Below, piece by piece: positions 26,327 through 34,611 of a stretch of 64,000 bases of DNA. The DNA is taken from positions 1 through 64,000 of the forward strand of contig CAYWWK010000006.1 in NCBI GenBank assembly GCA_964462135.1, in the 5' to 3' direction. A program made the translations under genes and the position numbers. Below the pieces are notes generated by a model. The model was given only the letters and a program-made list of their open reading frames with translations. It had not been told where the DNA came from and did not search any database. The DNA is from MGBC163016 sp964462135 (GTDB taxonomy: Bacteria > Actinomycetota > Coriobacteriia > Coriobacteriales > Eggerthellaceae). Positions within the stretch are counted from its first letter, which is position 1, and the number at the start of each line of letters is the position of its first letter.

Positions 26327-27124
26327 CTACCGAGGCAGTTCGTTGGCGATGAACCTTTTAGCATTGCCATGCAGCATCAGCTCCAATTCCGGTTCGGTGA
26401 ATCCCGCTGAGCAAAAGCGGTCATATTCATCCACTGGGTCCCACATGGGGAAATCGCTGCCGAACATGATGCGGTCGCAACCATGCGCGTGGCAGAGCTC
26501 TGCAGTTCGTCTGAGCCCTAAGAACTCCATGGAACTGGAGACATCCAGGTAGCAATTCGCATCTTGCAGGTATTCCAAGGCGAGGTCATAGATGGACCAG
26601 CCGCCGAAATGGGCAGCATTCACCACAAGGTTTGGGAAAGACTCCAGTACGTGCACCATGCGTCGCGGATGGGAGAAATCGTAGCGGTAGTCTCCACAGT
26701 GCATGATGATGGGAAGCCTGCCTTCGGCAAGCTCGTAGATGCGCATGAGTCGTGGGTCATCCATGTCCACCTTTTGGGTATCGGGGTGCAGCTTGATGCC
26801 CTTGAGTCCCAGGTCGCAAGCCCGATCGATCTCGGATTCAGGATCTTCAAGGTCTTGGTGCAGCGTCATGAACCCAGTGAATTCTGGGTGGGCGTTGCAG
26901 GCATCTGCAATGAAGTCATTGATGGATCGAACCTGGTCGGGACGTGTTGCCACTGAATGGACGATGAAGTGGTCGATGGGGGATGACTTGCGGGACTCCA
27001 GCAGCCCTTCGGCGGTGCCGTCGGTTTTATGCATTTCATAGTTGTAGAAGTTCCCCACGCTGGCCACAGCCTTTGCAGCGATCTTTTCGGGATAGATATG
27101 GCAATGACAGTCTGTTACCTTCAT
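26327..27124 (-). CDS. Amidohydrolase-2 family metal-dependent hydrolase
   Basis: 265-residue TIM-barrel enzyme. It opens with the metal-binding DCHCHIYP (His 7 and 9), then IKLHPDTQ, IMHCGDY, NAAHFGGW and, near the end, MFGSDFPMW, whose Asp is the usual catalytic residue. The set fits the amidohydrolase_2 group (decarboxylases, lactonases and ring hydrolases); substrate unknown. The ATG at 27124 follows AGAAAGG; an upstream in-frame codon lacks one. It is divergent from the UspA gene with ~80 bp between starts. Confidence 0.88.
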   Translation of the reverse strand: MKVTDCHCHIYPEKIAAKAVASVGNFYNYEMHKTDGTAEGLLESRKSSPIDHFIVHSVATRPDQVRSINDFIADACNAHPEFTGFMTLHQDLEDPESEIDRACDLGLKGIKLHPDTQKVDMDDPRLMRIYELAEGRLPIIMHCGDYRYDFSHPRRMVHVLESFPNLVVNAAHFGGWSIYDLALEYLQDANCYLDVSSSMEFLGLRRTAELCHAHGCDRIMFGSDFPMWDPVDEYDRFCSAGFTEPELELMLHGNAKRFIANELPR

Positions 27125-27204
27125 GCAACGCCTTTCTCGAAGGGTCAATCGGCATGCACGCCTTCAGATATACTGACAACAGGGTATGCATTCAAGGAGG
27201 CATC

Positions 27205-27684
27205 ATGCTTTACAAGAACATCATGGTAGCGTATGACGGCAGCGAACCTTCCAATGAGGCTTTGGTTGTGGCAAAGGACATGATCGGCGACGACGAGAGC
27301 GCAACCATGCATATTGTTTCCGTCATTCCCATCGGTTCTGCGGGAATAGGGTTGGATTCGCCCATCCAGCCGGTGGTGGGCATGTCCCAGGTCTACACCG
27401 ACATGGACACCTTCAACACACTGCTGGACAAGGCGAAGGAAGAGACCATCAAGAACATGCACGCAGACATCGATCATGTTCTGGAGGAGGTTGCATGCAA
27501 GGTTGAGCTGGCGGCCTATGCAGCGGCGAAGCCTGCCTATGGCATCTGCGAATATGCTGCTGAGCATGATGTGGATATGATCATCATGGGACGGCGTGGT
27601 CTGGGAGCATTCCGTGCCATGCTTGGAAGCGTCAGCTATGCGGTGCTGCATGAATGCGACATCCCCGTCGTGACCGTCAAGTAG
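27205..27684 (+). CDS. Universal stress protein UspA family
   Basis: 159 residues. It has the N-terminal MVAYDGSEPSNEAL strand-loop and the ATP-binding motif GRRGLGAFRAMLGSVS near the end, which is the G-2x-G-9x-G(S) pattern of ATP-binding Usp proteins. It is cytoplasmic, with a probable stress/ATP-sensing role. AAGGAGG precedes the start and a TATACT -10-like hexamer lies at 27169-27174. It is monocistronic. Confidence 0.92.
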   Translation: MLYKNIMVAYDGSEPSNEALVVAKDMIGDDESATMHIVSVIPIGSAGIGLDSPIQPVVGMSQVYTDMDTFNTLLDKAKEETIKNMHADIDHVLEEVACKVELAAYAAAKPAYGICEYAAEHDVDMIIMGRRGLGAFRAMLGSVSYAVLHECDIPVVTVK

Positions 27685-27703
27685 CCGTCGAGTGGATTCC
27701 TTC

Positions 27704-27731
27704 TTGCAATTCCCCGGTTTGCGTGTATCAT
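27704..27731 (+). promoter_or_regulatory. Promoter of initiator tRNA
   Basis: TTGCAA, a 16-nt spacer and TATCAT lie ~42 bp upstream of the tRNA-fMet 5' end. Confidence 0.6.
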
Positions 27732-27772
27732 AGAACCTCGCTTGAGGCGCGAAGCTGAAGGCAGGCATACAG

Positions 27773-27849
27773 TGCGGGGTGGAGCAGTCTGGTAGCTCGC
27801 CGGGCTCATAACCCGGAGGTCGTTGGTTCAAATCCAGCCCCCGCGACCA
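27773..27849 (+). tRNA. Initiator tRNA-Met (CAT)
   Basis: 77 nt including CCA. It shows the three consecutive G:C pairs flanking the CTCATAA anticodon loop that mark initiator tRNA, and overall close similarity to E. coli tRNA-fMet. The 1:72 position is T-G (wobble) rather than the usual C-A mismatch. Confidence 0.95.
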
Positions 27850-27856
27850 GATTTTC

Positions 27857-27898
27857 GCAGGTCAGAGGCTATATTTCTCTGACCTGCTTTTTCTTTCT
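27857..27898 (+). terminator. Rho-independent terminator after tRNA-fMet
   Basis: An 11-bp stem (GCAGGTCAGAG / CTCTGACCTGC) followed by TTTTTCTTTC, directly downstream of the tRNA. Confidence 0.9.
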
Positions 27899-28102
27899 TG
27901 GGAAATCTTTTAGAAATAGGACAAAAATAGGACAAACGCCATGCGTGTCCTTTCTCGCTGCGTGTAAGCTCTGCCGCTCTTGCATAGTTTTCCAGGATTG
28001 GTATCTGATTCGATGCGTGATATAAACTTACTGGTGGCTGAATAAGCTACCTCCAAGCGCCGGGGGCTTATCCCCGGCAAATTTTTTATTAGGGGATGTG
28101 CC
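27899..28102. other. AT-rich scar downstream of tRNA-fMet
   Basis: No gene is recognised. The sequence is clearly more AT-rich than its surroundings and contains two ATAGGACAAA direct repeats near 27916-27938. A hairpin (GCCGGGG/CCCCGGC, 28059-28078) followed by a T run forms a terminator at 28059-28090. Together with the broken DUF3800 gene that follows, it looks like the residue of a past insertion. Confidence 0.5.
28059..28090 (+). terminator. Rho-independent terminator in tRNA-adjacent scar
   Basis: A 7-bp GC-rich stem, a 6-nt loop and an AAATTTTTTATT tail. The hairpin with its left flank (CCAAGCGCCGGGGG) is shared with 30211-30241. Confidence 0.7.
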
Positions 28103-28177
28103 TTGTCAGAGCTGTCAATCTTCGTAGACGAAAGCGGAGACAAGAGCACGCATGCGCGATATTTCCTATTGACTTGA
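28103..28177 (+). pseudogene. Truncated DUF3800 gene, N-terminal remnant
   Basis: A TTG codon preceded by AGGGGA opens a frame of only 24 residues, LSELSIFVDESGDKS then THARYFLLT, before a stop. The FVDESGD motif followed by a YF-containing strand is the N-terminus of DUF3800 proteins, a family with an RNase-H-like acidic site often found on mobile islands. The remaining ~200 residues are missing, so this is a deletion remnant next to tRNA-fMet. It was too short to appear as an ordinary gene call. Confidence 0.65.
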
Positions 28178-28189
28178 GATAATGGCAGT

Positions 28190-29371
28190 ATGAATCATAT
28201 GACCCGCATCACAGCCTGGCCTCGGTTCCTTCTCGTTCTCATACGCAGGAACATGGTCCTTGCTATCTCTGTGGTCGTAGCCGTTGTCACCATGGTCGCC
28301 GTCCCTCCAGATGCGGCGTACCTTGGCTATATGGATTGGAACACTCTCGGGTGCCTGTTCTGCGTCCTGGCAGTTGCGAATGCCTTTCGCTATCTGGGCG
28401 CCTTTGACCGGGCGGCACGTCTGGTCATAGAGCATTTCGATGAACCGCGTCAGGTCGTGATGGCGCTCGTGTTGACCACGGGGGCGCTGTCGATGATAGC
28501 CACCAATGACCTTGCCCTCATCATCCTGCTTCCTCTTTCAGCGACGATCTTGGCGCATGCGGGGTGGACGCGGTTTATCGCTCCGACATTCGTGATGCAG
28601 GGATTGGCGGCGAATCTCTGTGGGATGATCCTTCCGTTCGGCAATCCCCAGAACCTCTATCTCTATTCGTATTATTCCCCAAATCTTCTGGAATTCCTGA
28701 AGACGATGGCACTGCCATTCCTGCTCTCTGTCATCATGATCGCTGCCTGCACCTTCATGCTGACACAATCGTCGGGATGCGTCTCTGAGCATAGGGAAGA
28801 GGTGTCGAAGCTGCCGCTTGGCAGACGGCGCTTCATTGCGTATTCGCTGCTGTTGGCTCTGACGATACTCGCCGTGTTCCGCGTGATCCCTGTGTTCGTG
28901 AGTGTGATTGCCTGCATTGCCGTGTTGGCCTACGCGGACCGCCGCGCCCTCAAGGCCGTTGACTATCCTTTGTTATTGACGTTCATCTGTTTCTTCGTGT
29001 TTGCAGGCAACATGGCCCGTATGCCGCTTCTCAGCGATTGTTTGACTGGTTTGATGGCGGCAGATGGTCTTCTTGCATCGGCTGGTCTGAGTCAAATCAT
29101 CAGCAATGTGCCCGCAGCGGTTCTTCTGTCGCATTTCACCAGCGCCTGGCAGCCTTTGCTGTTGGGGGTGAATATCGGAGGAGCCGGTACGCTTGTTGGA
29201 TCGCTTGCAAGCCTCATCACGCTTCAATACTTCATCAGCGTCGTGCGCGTCTTTCCGCACATGAGGAATGATCCGAATCTGTCCGTGGGCCGATTTCTGA
29301 AGCTTTTCACCTTGCTCAATTTCAGCTTCCTCGCCGTGCTGCTTTTGGCTTGTCGCTTTTGCATGATCTGA
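28190..29371 (+). CDS. Ion-transporter-superfamily permease (SLC13/ArsB-like)
   Basis: 393 residues, mostly hydrophobic, with ~10 TM helices. Features of the ArsB/NhaD/CitM superfamily are present: TNDLALIILLPL in the first half and SQIISNVPAAVLLS in the second, corresponding to the paired helix hairpins that form the anion site. The substrate is not predictable; dicarboxylate, citrate or arsenite-type anions are possible. No ribosome site stands out, and an ATG 9 bp downstream (28199) is an alternative. It begins 12 bp after the DUF3800 remnant, so its original promoter may have been changed by that deletion. Confidence 0.8.
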   Translation: MNHMTRITAWPRFLLVLIRRNMVLAISVVVAVVTMVAVPPDAAYLGYMDWNTLGCLFCVLAVANAFRYLGAFDRAARLVIEHFDEPRQVVMALVLTTGALSMIATNDLALIILLPLSATILAHAGWTRFIAPTFVMQGLAANLCGMILPFGNPQNLYLYSYYSPNLLEFLKTMALPFLLSVIMIAACTFMLTQSSGCVSEHREEVSKLPLGRRRFIAYSLLLALTILAVFRVIPVFVSVIACIAVLAYADRRALKAVDYPLLLTFICFFVFAGNMARMPLLSDCLTGLMAADGLLASAGLSQIISNVPAAVLLSHFTSAWQPLLLGVNIGGAGTLVGSLASLITLQYFISVVRVFPHMRNDPNLSVGRFLKLFTLLNFSFLAVLLLACRFCMI

Positions 29372-29435
29372 TTCGGCATGCGTGAGGATATGCATTCCGG
29401 CATGTCCTCATTGTCCCCTATGACAGGTTGACCGA

Positions 29436-29537
29436 GTAGCGTAGGTCGTCCGCGAAGCGGCGACCTGCCCAACCCGGAAACACTCCCGGCATGCCCACGT
29501 AGCGTAAGACGCCACGCGTCAGCGTGCGTCTTGCCCC
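29436..29537. repeat. Dispersed palindromic repeat pair
   Basis: Unit 29436-29470 is GTAGCG, then GGTCG-TCCGC-GAA-GCGG-CGACC, then TGCCC. Unit 29499-29537 is GTAGCG, then AAGACGC..ACGC-GTCA-GCGT-GCGTCTT, then GCCCC. They are the same family as 14681-14857 and 40077-40172. Confidence 0.75.
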
Positions 29538-29592
29538 ACTCGAGAATACCCTCTTCAGCACAGGGCAGGCCGCATGTCACTTCATTGCATGC

Positions 29593-30126
29593 TCAGAGCA
29601 CGTATTCGAACAGGTCCAAGTCTATGGTGCCCAAGTCATCGTAGTAAATAGGCCAAGATCCATGGTTGATGAAGCCTATCTTCTCGTAGAGCCCGTGAGA
29701 TCGCACGTTGTCGGTGAAGGTGTCCAACTGCAACGCCTTCAGTCCGTCAGCTCGCGCGCGCTTGATGGCTGCTTGCATGAGTTGGGTCGCGAAACCCTTT
29801 CCGTGATAAGCGGGGCGCGTTGCTACCGAATGGATGATGCCTACTTCCTCTACGGGTGCATCCATGCGCCAAGGCACACGCTCGTATCCCGGCGCACGGT
29901 CATGGTCCACTACCAAGGCGCAGGCGATCTGTCCATCTTCGGCAATGCCGATGAGCATGTAGCCCTGCTCCACCGATTCGCGTAAGAAGGCATGGCTGGG
30001 ATGCACGTCGTGCTTCCAGAGGATATCGAAGTCGGTTCCCTGCATCTCATCGATCATGGCCGTGTAGAAGGCCATGACAGCGTCCATATCGGCAGGTATC
30101 GCAGTGCGCGTCTTGAGGGTGCCCAT
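29593..30126 (-). CDS. GNAT-family N-acetyltransferase
   Basis: 177 residues. It has an acetyl-CoA binding motif A (VATRPAYHGKGFATQLM) and a motif B region (YEKIGF). An N-terminal strand IPADMDAVMAFYTAMID is typical of GNAT proteins. Substrate unknown. Start ATG 30126 has GGAGAGGA at 6-bp spacing; an upstream in-frame extension lacks one. It is probably a single gene, with a hairpin pair separating it from the upstream flavin oxidoreductase on the same strand. Confidence 0.88.
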   Translation of the reverse strand: MGTLKTRTAIPADMDAVMAFYTAMIDEMQGTDFDILWKHDVHPSHAFLRESVEQGYMLIGIAEDGQIACALVVDHDRAPGYERVPWRMDAPVEEVGIIHSVATRPAYHGKGFATQLMQAAIKRARADGLKALQLDTFTDNVRSHGLYEKIGFINHGSWPIYYDDLGTIDLDLFEYVL

Positions 30127-30174
30127 GTTCGTCCTCTCCGGTGGCTTTGAGCGATAAGTATAATGTTGATCACT

Positions 30175-30241
30175 CTCCAAGAAGGGGAGGATGCGCCCTT
30201 GATCTTGGAGCCAAGCGCCGGGGGTTATCCCCCGGCGCTTG
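30175..30241 (-). terminator. Double hairpin between oxidoreductase and GNAT genes
   Basis: Two adjacent inverted repeats: AAGCGCCGGGGG-TTAT-CCCCCGGCGCTT at 30213-30240, and CTCCAAGA/TCTTGGAG at 30175-30182 and 30203-30210. They lie after the stop of the minus-strand oxidoreductase and could act as its terminator, though no T run follows on that strand. Confidence 0.5.
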
Positions 30242-30272
30242 TTATTCGAAGGAACGTGGCGACGAAAGAGGC

Positions 30273-32450
30273 TTACACGGTTCGAGCGATCCCGTACACT
30301 TGGCGAATGGCAAGGGCTGTGAACTTTGGCCAGATGAGCTTGGATGTCACCGGCTCCAGGATGGGCTCAGGGTAGGGCTCATCGATTTCCATGGGGTTGC
30401 AGTCTCCCACGGCATATACCTCAGGTGCAAGGTCCTTCACTTGTTCATACAAAGCCAGATTCTTGTCCATGGGCAGCGTTGTGACAACGGTATCCACGGT
30501 TATCTGCAAGGGATTGCTGCCATCCTTATTCGCAATGACCACACCCTCGTTGTTTATTTCAACGACGATAACGTCTCGATGCATCTCGACATCGCTCTTC
30601 ATGAGCCAACGGATCATGTTCGGCTTCGGGCCGGTATCGGGCATGCCAGCACCCAGCTCATCACTTTCTTCGATGATGACGACGTCGCGTCCACGCTTCA
30701 AGAGGAAATGGGCGGTTTGCAGGCCATGGGCTGCTCCACCGATGAGCGCAACGCGTTTTCCAACAGGGATGTACATCTTCGAGAGCTTGGCTACGCGTTC
30801 GATGTTGAACATCTTCATAGCCTGCTTCAATTGAGCATGAAGTACTTCGCCGGTGACGACGTTCTTGTTGTCTATGCCGGGGATGTCTATGGTTGGCTCT
30901 GCTCCACCTACGGCAACGAAGATGACGTCAGGATTGATGGACTTGACGAGGTTGGCATCCACCTTCGTCTTCAGCCGTATGTCGACACCGAGCTTCTTCA
31001 CTTGAGCGGCGAGCCAATTGGCAAATCCCAGATAGTCATAATGGAAGTCGCTGATCATACCCGCAAGGGGAAGAGTGCCGCCCAAAGAGGGCTCCTTGTC
31101 ACACAGGATGACATCGTGCCCGCGCAATGCGCAGATGCGCGCCGCTTCCATGCCGGAAGCGCCTCCTCCGATGACCAGTACCTTCTTCTTCACGTCTGCG
31201 GGGTGTATCTCCGAGATTTCATGAACCTCGTTGGCGCCGCCATTGACCATGCACCAGTTGTTGACGAAGTGATCTGCCGTGTCATAGCAGGTATTGCAAC
31301 CAACGCAGGGACGAATGTCATCGTAGTTGCCCTCAATGACCTTCTTCGCATAATAGGTGTCTGCCTGAGCGCGACGGCATATGCTGATCATGTCCAGACG
31401 GCCTTTCGCGATGAGGCCGTCGGCGGTGAATGGGTCCGTGCGACCCGATACGCTCACCGGGATGTTGACTGCCTTCTTGATGGCTTCGGCAGCCTTCGAC
31501 CAGCCCATGATCCCTTTGCCGAACTCCTGGTTGATTCCATAGTCTCCAAGATAGAGATCCATGAACTCAGGGAACAAGTCTACGTCGGGAAGCTCGTGGG
31601 ACATGCGGGGGAGATCATACTTCGTAACGCCATCATGGTAGACCTCGTAGCGGCAATGGATCGCATCAGCACCCGATGCCTCAAGGAGCTTGCATATCTC
31701 AACGGTATCTTGGACGGTGCGACCGTTCTCCAGATTGTATTCCGCTCCGGACAGGTTGTTGAAGATGACGAAATCCTTGCCGCAGCGAGCACGTATCTTC
31801 TGATTGATCTCGCAGAGGATGCGCGCTCGATTCTCGACAGAGCCGCCATATTCGTCGGTGCGCTTGTTCCATGCAGGGGAGATGAAGGTGTTCAGCCCAT
31901 GATTGTGGCCCGCATTGATCTCGATGGCATCAACACCGCATTCTTGCAGCACCTGTGCCGTTTCGGCGAATTTGTCGGTTATCACATCAATCTGCTCTTT
32001 GGTGAGCTCTTTGGTTGGCTGGACGAAGGGGATGAGTTTCTCAAGGTCTTCTGCAGTGAGATTCGAAGACGCATAGGATGGAACACCTTCCTGGTTGTAG
32101 CGGGCCATGCTGCTCAGCACGTACTGCCAGCAGGAATAGGCACCGTTCTCGTGAATCCTGTCAGACAGCTGCTTTATGCCCTCTTTCCCAAAGGTCTCGA
32201 TGATGGAGGAGTGTGCTTTGTTCTCATCGTGGGGGTCGATGCTTATGGCGCCGCCAGCAGCAGACACTAGCGAGAACCCGCCTGCAGCAAGGTCGCCATA
32301 CCAATCCAGCCATCGCGGTGACATCGGGAGATCCCCTTTATCGTCCATGGATAGACCGGAGTGGGACCCCATGTGTATCATGCGATTCTTGAGCGTGAGC
32401 GAACCGACTTGGATCGGTTCCAGGACATGGGTCGGTTTCTTCTGAGCCAT
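30273..32450 (-). CDS. NADH:flavin oxidoreductase, 4Fe-4S/FMN/FAD type
   Basis: 725-residue member of the 2,4-dienoyl-CoA reductase/Old Yellow Enzyme class. Residues ~1-370 are the FMN TIM barrel (GSLTLKNRMIHMG; ISPAWNKRTDEYGGS). Residues ~382-401 have the 4Fe-4S cysteines CVGCNTC...C. From ~420 is an FAD-binding Rossmann domain (VLVIGGGASGMEAA), and an NAD-binding part follows (RVALIGGAAHGLQ). The active-site stretch reads NAGHNHGLNTF instead of the usual HGAHGYLL, so the substrate is likely unlike dienoyl-CoA. Relatives in gut anaerobes reduce bile acids, isoflavones or enoates. ATG 32450 follows AAGGAG. It is divergent from an MFS carrier. Confidence 0.92.
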   Translation of the reverse strand: MAQKKPTHVLEPIQVGSLTLKNRMIHMGSHSGLSMDDKGDLPMSPRWLDWYGDLAAGGFSLVSAAGGAISIDPHDENKAHSSIIETFGKEGIKQLSDRIHENGAYSCWQYVLSSMARYNQEGVPSYASSNLTAEDLEKLIPFVQPTKELTKEQIDVITDKFAETAQVLQECGVDAIEINAGHNHGLNTFISPAWNKRTDEYGGSVENRARILCEINQKIRARCGKDFVIFNNLSGAEYNLENGRTVQDTVEICKLLEASGADAIHCRYEVYHDGVTKYDLPRMSHELPDVDLFPEFMDLYLGDYGINQEFGKGIMGWSKAAEAIKKAVNIPVSVSGRTDPFTADGLIAKGRLDMISICRRAQADTYYAKKVIEGNYDDIRPCVGCNTCYDTADHFVNNWCMVNGGANEVHEISEIHPADVKKKVLVIGGGASGMEAARICALRGHDVILCDKEPSLGGTLPLAGMISDFHYDYLGFANWLAAQVKKLGVDIRLKTKVDANLVKSINPDVIFVAVGGAEPTIDIPGIDNKNVVTGEVLHAQLKQAMKMFNIERVAKLSKMYIPVGKRVALIGGAAHGLQTAHFLLKRGRDVVIIEESDELGAGMPDTGPKPNMIRWLMKSDVEMHRDVIVVEINNEGVVIANKDGSNPLQITVDTVVTTLPMDKNLALYEQVKDLAPEVYAVGDCNPMEIDEPYPEPILEPVTSKLIWPKFTALAIRQVYGIARTV

Positions 32451-32680
32451 TATGCTCCTTCCCGTTGCGTTGGGCTTCCCATTCATCTTAGAGAAGCTCA
32501 CCCAAAGGCATATTCTTCGTATCGTTCTAGAATCAAGAAGGCTGTCATACCGTCAGGTTGAGACGAGAGAGGGTTCAGGGGGCAGCGCAGGGCATCCCTT
32601 CCGCTGTCCGGCGAATTGGGCGCGGGAGTCGACCAGCACAGTGGCTGGGCATTTACGCGGACACGGTTTACACTGTGCCC

Positions 32681-33907
32681 ATGGAAGCTGACAAGACACC
32701 GAAGACGAAAGCGCGCGAATCCATCTGGAGCGTCCCCTACGTCATCCTGATGGTCGTGAACCTCTTCCAGTCCATGGCTGCTTTCATGACCAGCACCACC
32801 CTGCCGCTCTATGCTGATTCGCTCGGTGCCTCCACGGCCACGGTGGGCATCGTCGTGAGCTCCTTCTCGGTGAGCGCGCTTCTGGTGCGTCCCTTCGCAG
32901 GACCCGCCTTCGACAGCTTCTCCCGCAAATGGATGCTCTTGGCTTCTCAGGCCATCATCTGCATCTCGCTCGCGCTCTATGGTTTCGCCGACAGCATCGG
33001 CGTGCTCTGCGCCATCCGCCTGCTCCATGGGATAGGCATCGGGTGCAGTGGCCCCTTGGCGATGTCGCTTGTATCGGAATTCCTGCCAATGTCGAAGTTC
33101 GCCAGCGGTATCAGCATCTATGCCTTGGCTCAATCCTTCGCCCAGGTCATCGGACCCGCGGCGGGGCTCTTCATCGTCAACGCCATCGGCTTTCTGGAAT
33201 CGTACCTGCTCTCAGCGGGGCTCCTGTTCGTTGCCATGTTGGGCATCTTCGCCATCAAGGACCCTCGCCGGGAGCGCTTGCCCTACCGGCTTCGCTTTGA
33301 CCGCATGTTCGCGAAGGAAGCGATGGGCAAGGGATTCGCCCTGATGCTCTTGGCCACCTCCTTTTCGTGCATGACCTCCTATGTGGTGCTTTATGGCTAT
33401 GAGCTTGGGGTTGCAAACATGGGCTTGTTCTTCGTGGTCTATGCGCTGTGTCTCGTGGCAACGCGGCCGATCAGCGGCAACTTGGCTGACAGGTTCGGCA
33501 CGCCTCAATTGCTGATGGTGGGAATGGTCTTCTTCGCCGGGTCATACATCACGCTTTCGGTGGCTGACGGCCTCTTCGGCTTCATCCTGGCCGCCGTCAT
33601 CGGCTCTGCGGGCTTTGGTTGCTGTGGGCCCTTGCTGCAGTCCTACGCCTTGGCCTCGGTTCCCTCGGATCGAAGGGGAGCAGCCAGCAACACGGCGTTC
33701 ACGGGTCTCGACTTGGGTATGCTTCTGGGTCCTGTGGCAGGTGGTTGCGTGGTGGAGCAGCTGGCCAGTCCGCTGGGGAGTCAGGCTGCCGCCTATGGTG
33801 CGATGTGGCTGGTGATGCTGGTTCCCATCGGTGTTGCTGCCGTGGTTGTTTCGAATTGGATCCGCAGAGGTCGAAGAGCAAGCAAGTCGGAGGTTGGCAG
33901 ATGCTGA
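32681..33907 (+). CDS. MFS transporter
   Basis: 408 residues, 12 TM helices in two halves. The MFS motif A analogue between TM2 and TM3 reads RPFAGPAFDSFSRKW, and its repeat in the second half reads RPISGNLADRFG. This is typical of small drug/metabolite exporters. No Shine-Dalgarno is evident before ATG 32681, so initiation may be leaderless or from an unusual site; the open frame continues upstream to 32558 without a better start. It is divergent from the flavin oxidoreductase, so substrate import or product export for that enzyme is conceivable but unproven. Confidence 0.85.
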   Translation: MEADKTPKTKARESIWSVPYVILMVVNLFQSMAAFMTSTTLPLYADSLGASTATVGIVVSSFSVSALLVRPFAGPAFDSFSRKWMLLASQAIICISLALYGFADSIGVLCAIRLLHGIGIGCSGPLAMSLVSEFLPMSKFASGISIYALAQSFAQVIGPAAGLFIVNAIGFLESYLLSAGLLFVAMLGIFAIKDPRRERLPYRLRFDRMFAKEAMGKGFALMLLATSFSCMTSYVVLYGYELGVANMGLFFVVYALCLVATRPISGNLADRFGTPQLLMVGMVFFAGSYITLSVADGLFGFILAAVIGSAGFGCCGPLLQSYALASVPSDRRGAASNTAFTGLDLGMLLGPVAGGCVVEQLASPLGSQAAAYGAMWLVMLVPIGVAAVVVSNWIRRGRRASKSEVGRC

Positions 33908-33959
33908 CGGAGCATGGGTGCGGGCGTGTGCCAAGATCGGAGAGGTGAAGGAGATGGGG

Positions 33960-34586
33960 ATGGCGAAGATGATGGAGGACATGACCTGTGCCGGGTTCGC
34001 CTCTGCACTGGCTTCGAAGGAGAGCGTGCCAGGTGGAGGAGGCGCCGCGGCATATGCGGGAGCGTTGGCGGCTGCTCTGGATGGCATGGTCGCTCGCTTC
34101 ACGACAGGCAAGAGGGCCTATGCGGATGTCGAAGAGGATATCCAGCGCATCATTGGCGAGAGCGACAAGGCCTGCATGCGGATGATGGAACTGGTTGACG
34201 AGGATGCAGAAGGCTTCTTCCCTCTCTCTCAGGCCTATGCCATTCCTCGGGATGATCCTGGCCGTGATGAGGTGTTGGAGCGTTGCACGAAGCAGGCGAT
34301 CGAGGCGCCTTTCGCTATGATGCGCGTGGCCTGTCAGGTCATCAGGCTGGCTGAGGAGCTGCTCAAGAAGGGATCCAAGATGCTCATCTCGGATGTAGGG
34401 TGCGCGGCCGCTTTGGCCCGAGCCTCTCTTGAGGCGGCAGCCTTGAGCGTGGCCGTCAACACCTCTGCGCTCAGGGATGGCGAATATGCAAAACGCATCA
34501 ATGGCGAATGCAAGGAGATGCTTGCCGAATATCCATCACGTGCGCAAGCGGTCGTTGATGGGGTCATGGACATGACCCTGGCATGA
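33960..34586 (+). CDS. Cyclodeaminase/cyclohydrolase family (FTCD_C) protein
   Basis: 208-residue all-helical protein matching the C-terminal formiminotetrahydrofolate cyclodeaminase domain. It has SKESVPGGGGAAAYAGALAAAL near the N-terminus and conserved VACQVIRLAEEL, SDVGCAAALARASLEAA and VNTSAL segments. It converts 5-formimino-THF to 5,10-methenyl-THF plus ammonia, or acts as methenyl-THF cyclohydrolase (FchA). The next gene is folD, supporting a C1-folate role. ATG 33960 is chosen because AAGGAG is 6 bp upstream; ATG 33954 is too close to it. Confidence 0.9.
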   Translation: MAKMMEDMTCAGFASALASKESVPGGGGAAAYAGALAAALDGMVARFTTGKRAYADVEEDIQRIIGESDKACMRMMELVDEDAEGFFPLSQAYAIPRDDPGRDEVLERCTKQAIEAPFAMMRVACQVIRLAEELLKKGSKMLISDVGCAAALARASLEAAALSVAVNTSALRDGEYAKRINGECKEMLAEYPSRAQAVVDGVMDMTLA

Positions 34587-34611
34587 TGAGGCGAAGGGGA
34601 AAGGACGTACC

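Noticed and set aside
27910..28149. 79-codon minus-strand frame next to tRNA-fMet, considered as an integrase tail
   Set aside because: The C-terminal residues do not match tyrosine recombinase motifs, and the plus strand has a better explanation (DUF3800 remnant).
30141..32270. Long plus-strand open frame (709 codons) opposite the flavin oxidoreductase
   Set aside because: It is the exact antisense of a gene with full OYE/FAD motifs; its His/Asp-rich translation matches no family and has no ribosome site.
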